DNA of 64,000 bases from Streptomyces hawaiiensis (GTDB taxonomy: Bacteria; Actinomycetota; Actinomycetes; Streptomycetales; Streptomycetaceae): the NCBI RefSeq assembly GCF_004803895.1, contig NZ_CP021978.1, positions 5,022,001 to 5,086,000 on the forward strand, read 5' to 3'. Shown here piece after piece: positions 61,889-64,000 of this stretch (the first letter of the stretch is position 1; every line of letters begins with the position of its first letter). The notes under the pieces are model-generated. The model made no database searches. It saw nothing but the letters and a program-made list of their open reading frames with translations, and was not told the origin of the DNA. The translations under genes were made by a program, and so were the position numbers.

Positions 61889-63331
61889 TCAGAACCAGTT
61901 CATCGGATTCGCCTTGGACTTGGCGATGCTCTTCCCCAAGTCCTTGGCCTTGTCGCCGACCCAGCCGGCCGCCTTGCCCGCGCCCTCCTTGATGTCGTCC
62001 CAGTGCTGGACGACCTTCGCACCGCCGTAGACGAGACCCGTCCCGACCGCGAGGCCGATGGTGACCGGGTTCGGGGCGACCATGGCGGCCGTGAGAGAGG
62101 CGTTGAAGCCGACCTCGGCGACGTCGGCGACGTACGCCGCACCCTTCTTCTTGAAGGCGTCGACGGGGTTGCCCTGAGAAATGACGTTGGCGGCGCTGAA
62201 GCCGGTCGACAGGACACCGCCCACGATGCCGGCGCCGCGCAGGAACCCTGCGGTCTTGGCGGCGGCGCCGAGGCCGGTACGGAGGGCCCCCGCGCCCCGC
62301 GCGGCGTTGGTGGCCTCCGCCACGGAGTTGGCGAACCGCTGGCTGTTCGCGGCCTTGGTGAACACCTTGATCAGGCTCGCGTTGCCGGCGCGGGCGACAG
62401 CCTGGCCGGAGTGCGTGAAACCGCCGTACATCTTGGCCGCCTGGTCGGAGCCGACCAGGAAGTCGATGACGCCGTTGGCGCGGAGTGTGTTCATCAAAGG
62501 CGTGGCGCGCGCCCAGTTGTAACCCTGGCCGATCAGGTCTCCGCGAATGCCGCTGGTGAGGGGGATGCGGGAGAGGCTCTGATAGGTGGTGCTCCGGCCG
62601 AAGAGCGAGCCGAGCTGACCGGGCAGCCAACTGCCCGGCGCGCTCAGTGAACGCAGTTTCGGAGTCCACTTGATCAGGCCGTTGCCCGCGGACCGTATGA
62701 GCCCGCTCTCGGAGCCGCGCAGGACCACGCCGAGCCGCGTCTTCCAGGTCCGAAGGGCGCCCGTCTTCAGGGAGTTGCCCAGCAGCACCTTGGTCAGTGA
62801 GGTGCCCTGGAGGGTGACGACGGCCGTGGCGGCGGTCACCGAGCCCCAGTCGCCGTACAGGCCGATCATGGAGGCGATCGTCTCCTCGTGCGGCTGGAGC
62901 CCGGGGATCTGGGCGATGGCGTGGGCCTCCAGGCGCTCGATCCAGTCGGCCAGCGACTCGTCGGGCTGTCGCTTGAACTTGTAGGCGTTCGGATCGTCGC
63001 TGGCCGCCACGGAGTTGGCCAGCAGGAGGGCGTCGGGGCCGAGGCCCTCGCTCTTGTACTTCTCGATCTCCTTGGGGCTGAACCCGGCCCACGTGAGTCC
63101 GGCCTGCGGGTCACCGCTCTCCAGCCGTGCGAAGACGGCCCGCTTACGCAAGTCCGGTGCGGTGTCCTTGACCCAGCCGCGCAAGGGCTTGAGCGTGGTC
63201 AACTTGCTCGTCACGCCGAGCCTGGACGCTCTGGTGAATGCCTCATCCACTTTGTCCTGGACCCCGCCGCGCCCGTCGAGCAGCTTCGCGAGCTGGTCCA
63301 GGTCGTCCGGATTCACATTCCGCATGCCCAC
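61889..63331 (-). CDS. Candidate type VII secretion substrate (480 aa)
   Basis: No enzyme motif is seen. The first 130 residues are helical (NPDDLDQLAKLLDGRGG, QDKVDEAFTRASRLG, LADWIERLEAHAIAQI), like the helical front of LXG or WXG-fused proteins. From residue 150 it becomes Gly/Ala-rich with weakly hydrophobic segments (GAGALRTGLGAAAKTAGFLRG, LTAAMVAPNPVTIGLAVGTG) and ends with VVQHWDDIKEGAGKAAGWVG, a tail I recall in Streptomyces proteins next to WXG100 genes. It may insert in membranes. Transcribed toward the other new gene at 60993. Whether it is a toxin cannot be said. Confidence 0.75.
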   Translation of the reverse strand: MGMRNVNPDDLDQLAKLLDGRGGVQDKVDEAFTRASRLGVTSKLTTLKPLRGWVKDTAPDLRKRAVFARLESGDPQAGLTWAGFSPKEIEKYKSEGLGPDALLLANSVAASDDPNAYKFKRQPDESLADWIERLEAHAIAQIPGLQPHEETIASMIGLYGDWGSVTAATAVVTLQGTSLTKVLLGNSLKTGALRTWKTRLGVVLRGSESGLIRSAGNGLIKWTPKLRSLSAPGSWLPGQLGSLFGRSTTYQSLSRIPLTSGIRGDLIGQGYNWARATPLMNTLRANGVIDFLVGSDQAAKMYGGFTHSGQAVARAGNASLIKVFTKAANSQRFANSVAEATNAARGAGALRTGLGAAAKTAGFLRGAGIVGGVLSTGFSAANVISQGNPVDAFKKKGAAYVADVAEVGFNASLTAAMVAPNPVTIGLAVGTGLVYGGAKVVQHWDDIKEGAGKAAGWVGDKAKDLGKSIAKSKANPMNWF

Positions 63332-63448
63332 GTTTCAAATCCCCAGAGCCGTGTTCCGGAACCAGCCGGTCAAGGCTGTGAAGTCGCTGGCCCATTTTAC
63401 GGACAAGGGTTCCCGCGAAACCGTTGGATCACTGTCTCTTTACCGTGT

Positions 63449-63532
63449 GCATACGCACTCTTGAGGGAGATCGCAGCCTCTGCACCGCACGTTCCGGTGT
63501 TGTTCTCACCCTGTACGCAGGAGTGCGTATGC
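63449..63532. repeat. Inverted repeat with 12-bp arms
   Basis: GCATACGCACTC (63449-63460) and GAGTGCGTATGC (63521-63532) are exact reverse complements, 60 bases apart. The right arm is inside the 3' end of the gene at 63506; the left arm is in the gap before the gene at 61889. It may be a transcription stop or a trace of a rearrangement. Confidence 0.5.
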
Positions 63533-64000
63533 GAAGACCAGGCGTCGGTCCAGCCACGCGGCCCGAACCAGGAACCTGAGGTCGCCCTCGGAGGTCAGGA
63601 CGAGTTCGTCACCGGATTTCCATTCGAGGACCCGCGACTTGGCCGGTTGGTCACCGCCTTCCGCGCCCATGTCGGCGACGGCCTGGACGACGCCCAGCAG
63701 CAGCTTGCCGGCACCGCGCTGGACCATTTCCCTGGGGCCGCCCTGCGCCCACTCCGCGCTGCTCACGATCTCGGGGTGCCCCGGTTGGGCGATGCGCCAC
63801 GTGGGCTTCAGGGCGTGCTTCAGCGGAGCGATGCGCTGGATGGTTCCGATGGCCTCTCCCCGCTCGTCGCGCACCGTGTAGTGGCGCCGGCCCTCGACGT
63901 CCTGCGGCTCGTCGAGCGAGCAGATCAGCCTGCCGCCCTCGGCGTCCTCGTACAGGCGCCGAGCGTCCGCAGCCGAGGACTGCGGCGGAAAGAAGGCACA
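63506..64000 (-). CDS. Unknown protein, possibly tubby/LURP-one-like (C-terminal 164 residues, cut by window edge)
   Basis: The frame stays open from the stop at 63506 to the end of the window, so the real start lies outside; the GTG at 63874 is internal. The sequence has repeated strand pattern RRHYTVRDERGEAIGTI, WRIAQPGHPEIV and SEGDLRFLVRAAWLDRRLVF, which recalls the beta-barrel of tubby/LURP-one/scramblase relatives, though I am unsure. It directly precedes the candidate secretion substrate on the same strand, as an immunity or accessory protein might. Confidence 0.65.
   Translation of the reverse strand, partial: CAFFPPQSSAADARRLYEDAEGGRLICSLDEPQDVEGRRHYTVRDERGEAIGTIQRIAPLKHALKPTWRIAQPGHPEIVSSAEWAQGGPREMVQRGAGKLLLGVVQAVADMGAEGGDQPAKSRVLEWKSGDELVLTSEGDLRFLVRAAWLDRRLVFAYALLRTG

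Overview
The window is high-GC actinobacterial chromosome, almost certainly Streptomyces. Codon third positions are strongly G/C, starts are often GTG, stop/start overlaps are common, and Streptomyces-type families recur (SARP, DUF5753/DUF397 pair, futalosine menaquinone genes). From about 15.4 kb onward the gene order resembles, from memory, the S. coelicolor core region around SCO4469-SCO4508; I could not run a comparison.

Region 1 (1-14.4 kb) is the end of a type II polyketide cluster. It runs: start of a dTDP-glucose synthase gene (minus strand, cut by the window edge), FMN reductase, FAD monooxygenase, cyclase, KS-alpha, KS-beta, ACP, C9-type ketoreductase, didomain aromatase/cyclase, second FAD monooxygenase, two stand-alone acyltransferases, a SARP regulator with an NB-ARC module and three TTA codons, and an NDP-sugar reductase/epimerase. 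The order oxygenase-cyclase-KS-KS-ACP-KR-ARO-oxygenase is the one known for angucyclines. The two acyltransferases and an Asp where KS-beta normally has Gln suggest an unusual starter unit, and the sugar genes suggest a glycosylated product.

Region 2 (14.4-28.9 kb) is housekeeping: hemL, a histidine phosphatase, a deacetylase-like lipoprotein, the System II cytochrome c maturation set (ResA, CcdA, ResB, CcsB), a stand-alone condensation-domain protein, a yeast-type cytosine deaminase, a CDP-alcohol phosphotransferase with an altered motif, and a DUF5753/DUF397 regulatory pair.

Region 3 (28.9-50.2 kb) carries the futalosine-pathway genes (UbiD-like, UbiA-like, UbiX-like, mqnE, mqnA), several of which appear to be transcribed without a leader. 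Between them lie a UdgX gene broken by one extra T, a DAACS symporter behind a Cys-rich leader peptide, and a MaoC/FabG4/FadA2-type fatty acid locus with paired palindromic operators. An acyl-CoA synthetase, an orphan sugar-binding lipoprotein, a Tat-exported FAD dehydrogenase and a cold shock gene follow. Three genes here are followed directly by tandem repeats at their stop codons.

Region 4 (50.3-64 kb) is a type VII (ESX-like) secretion neighbourhood: two membrane Ser/Thr kinases (one with a beta-propeller-like sensor), a 1493-residue EccC/EssC ATPase, two divergent WXG100 genes, and three genes of unknown function, one of them a 480-residue candidate substrate. No EccB, EccD, EccE or mycosin gene is in the window.
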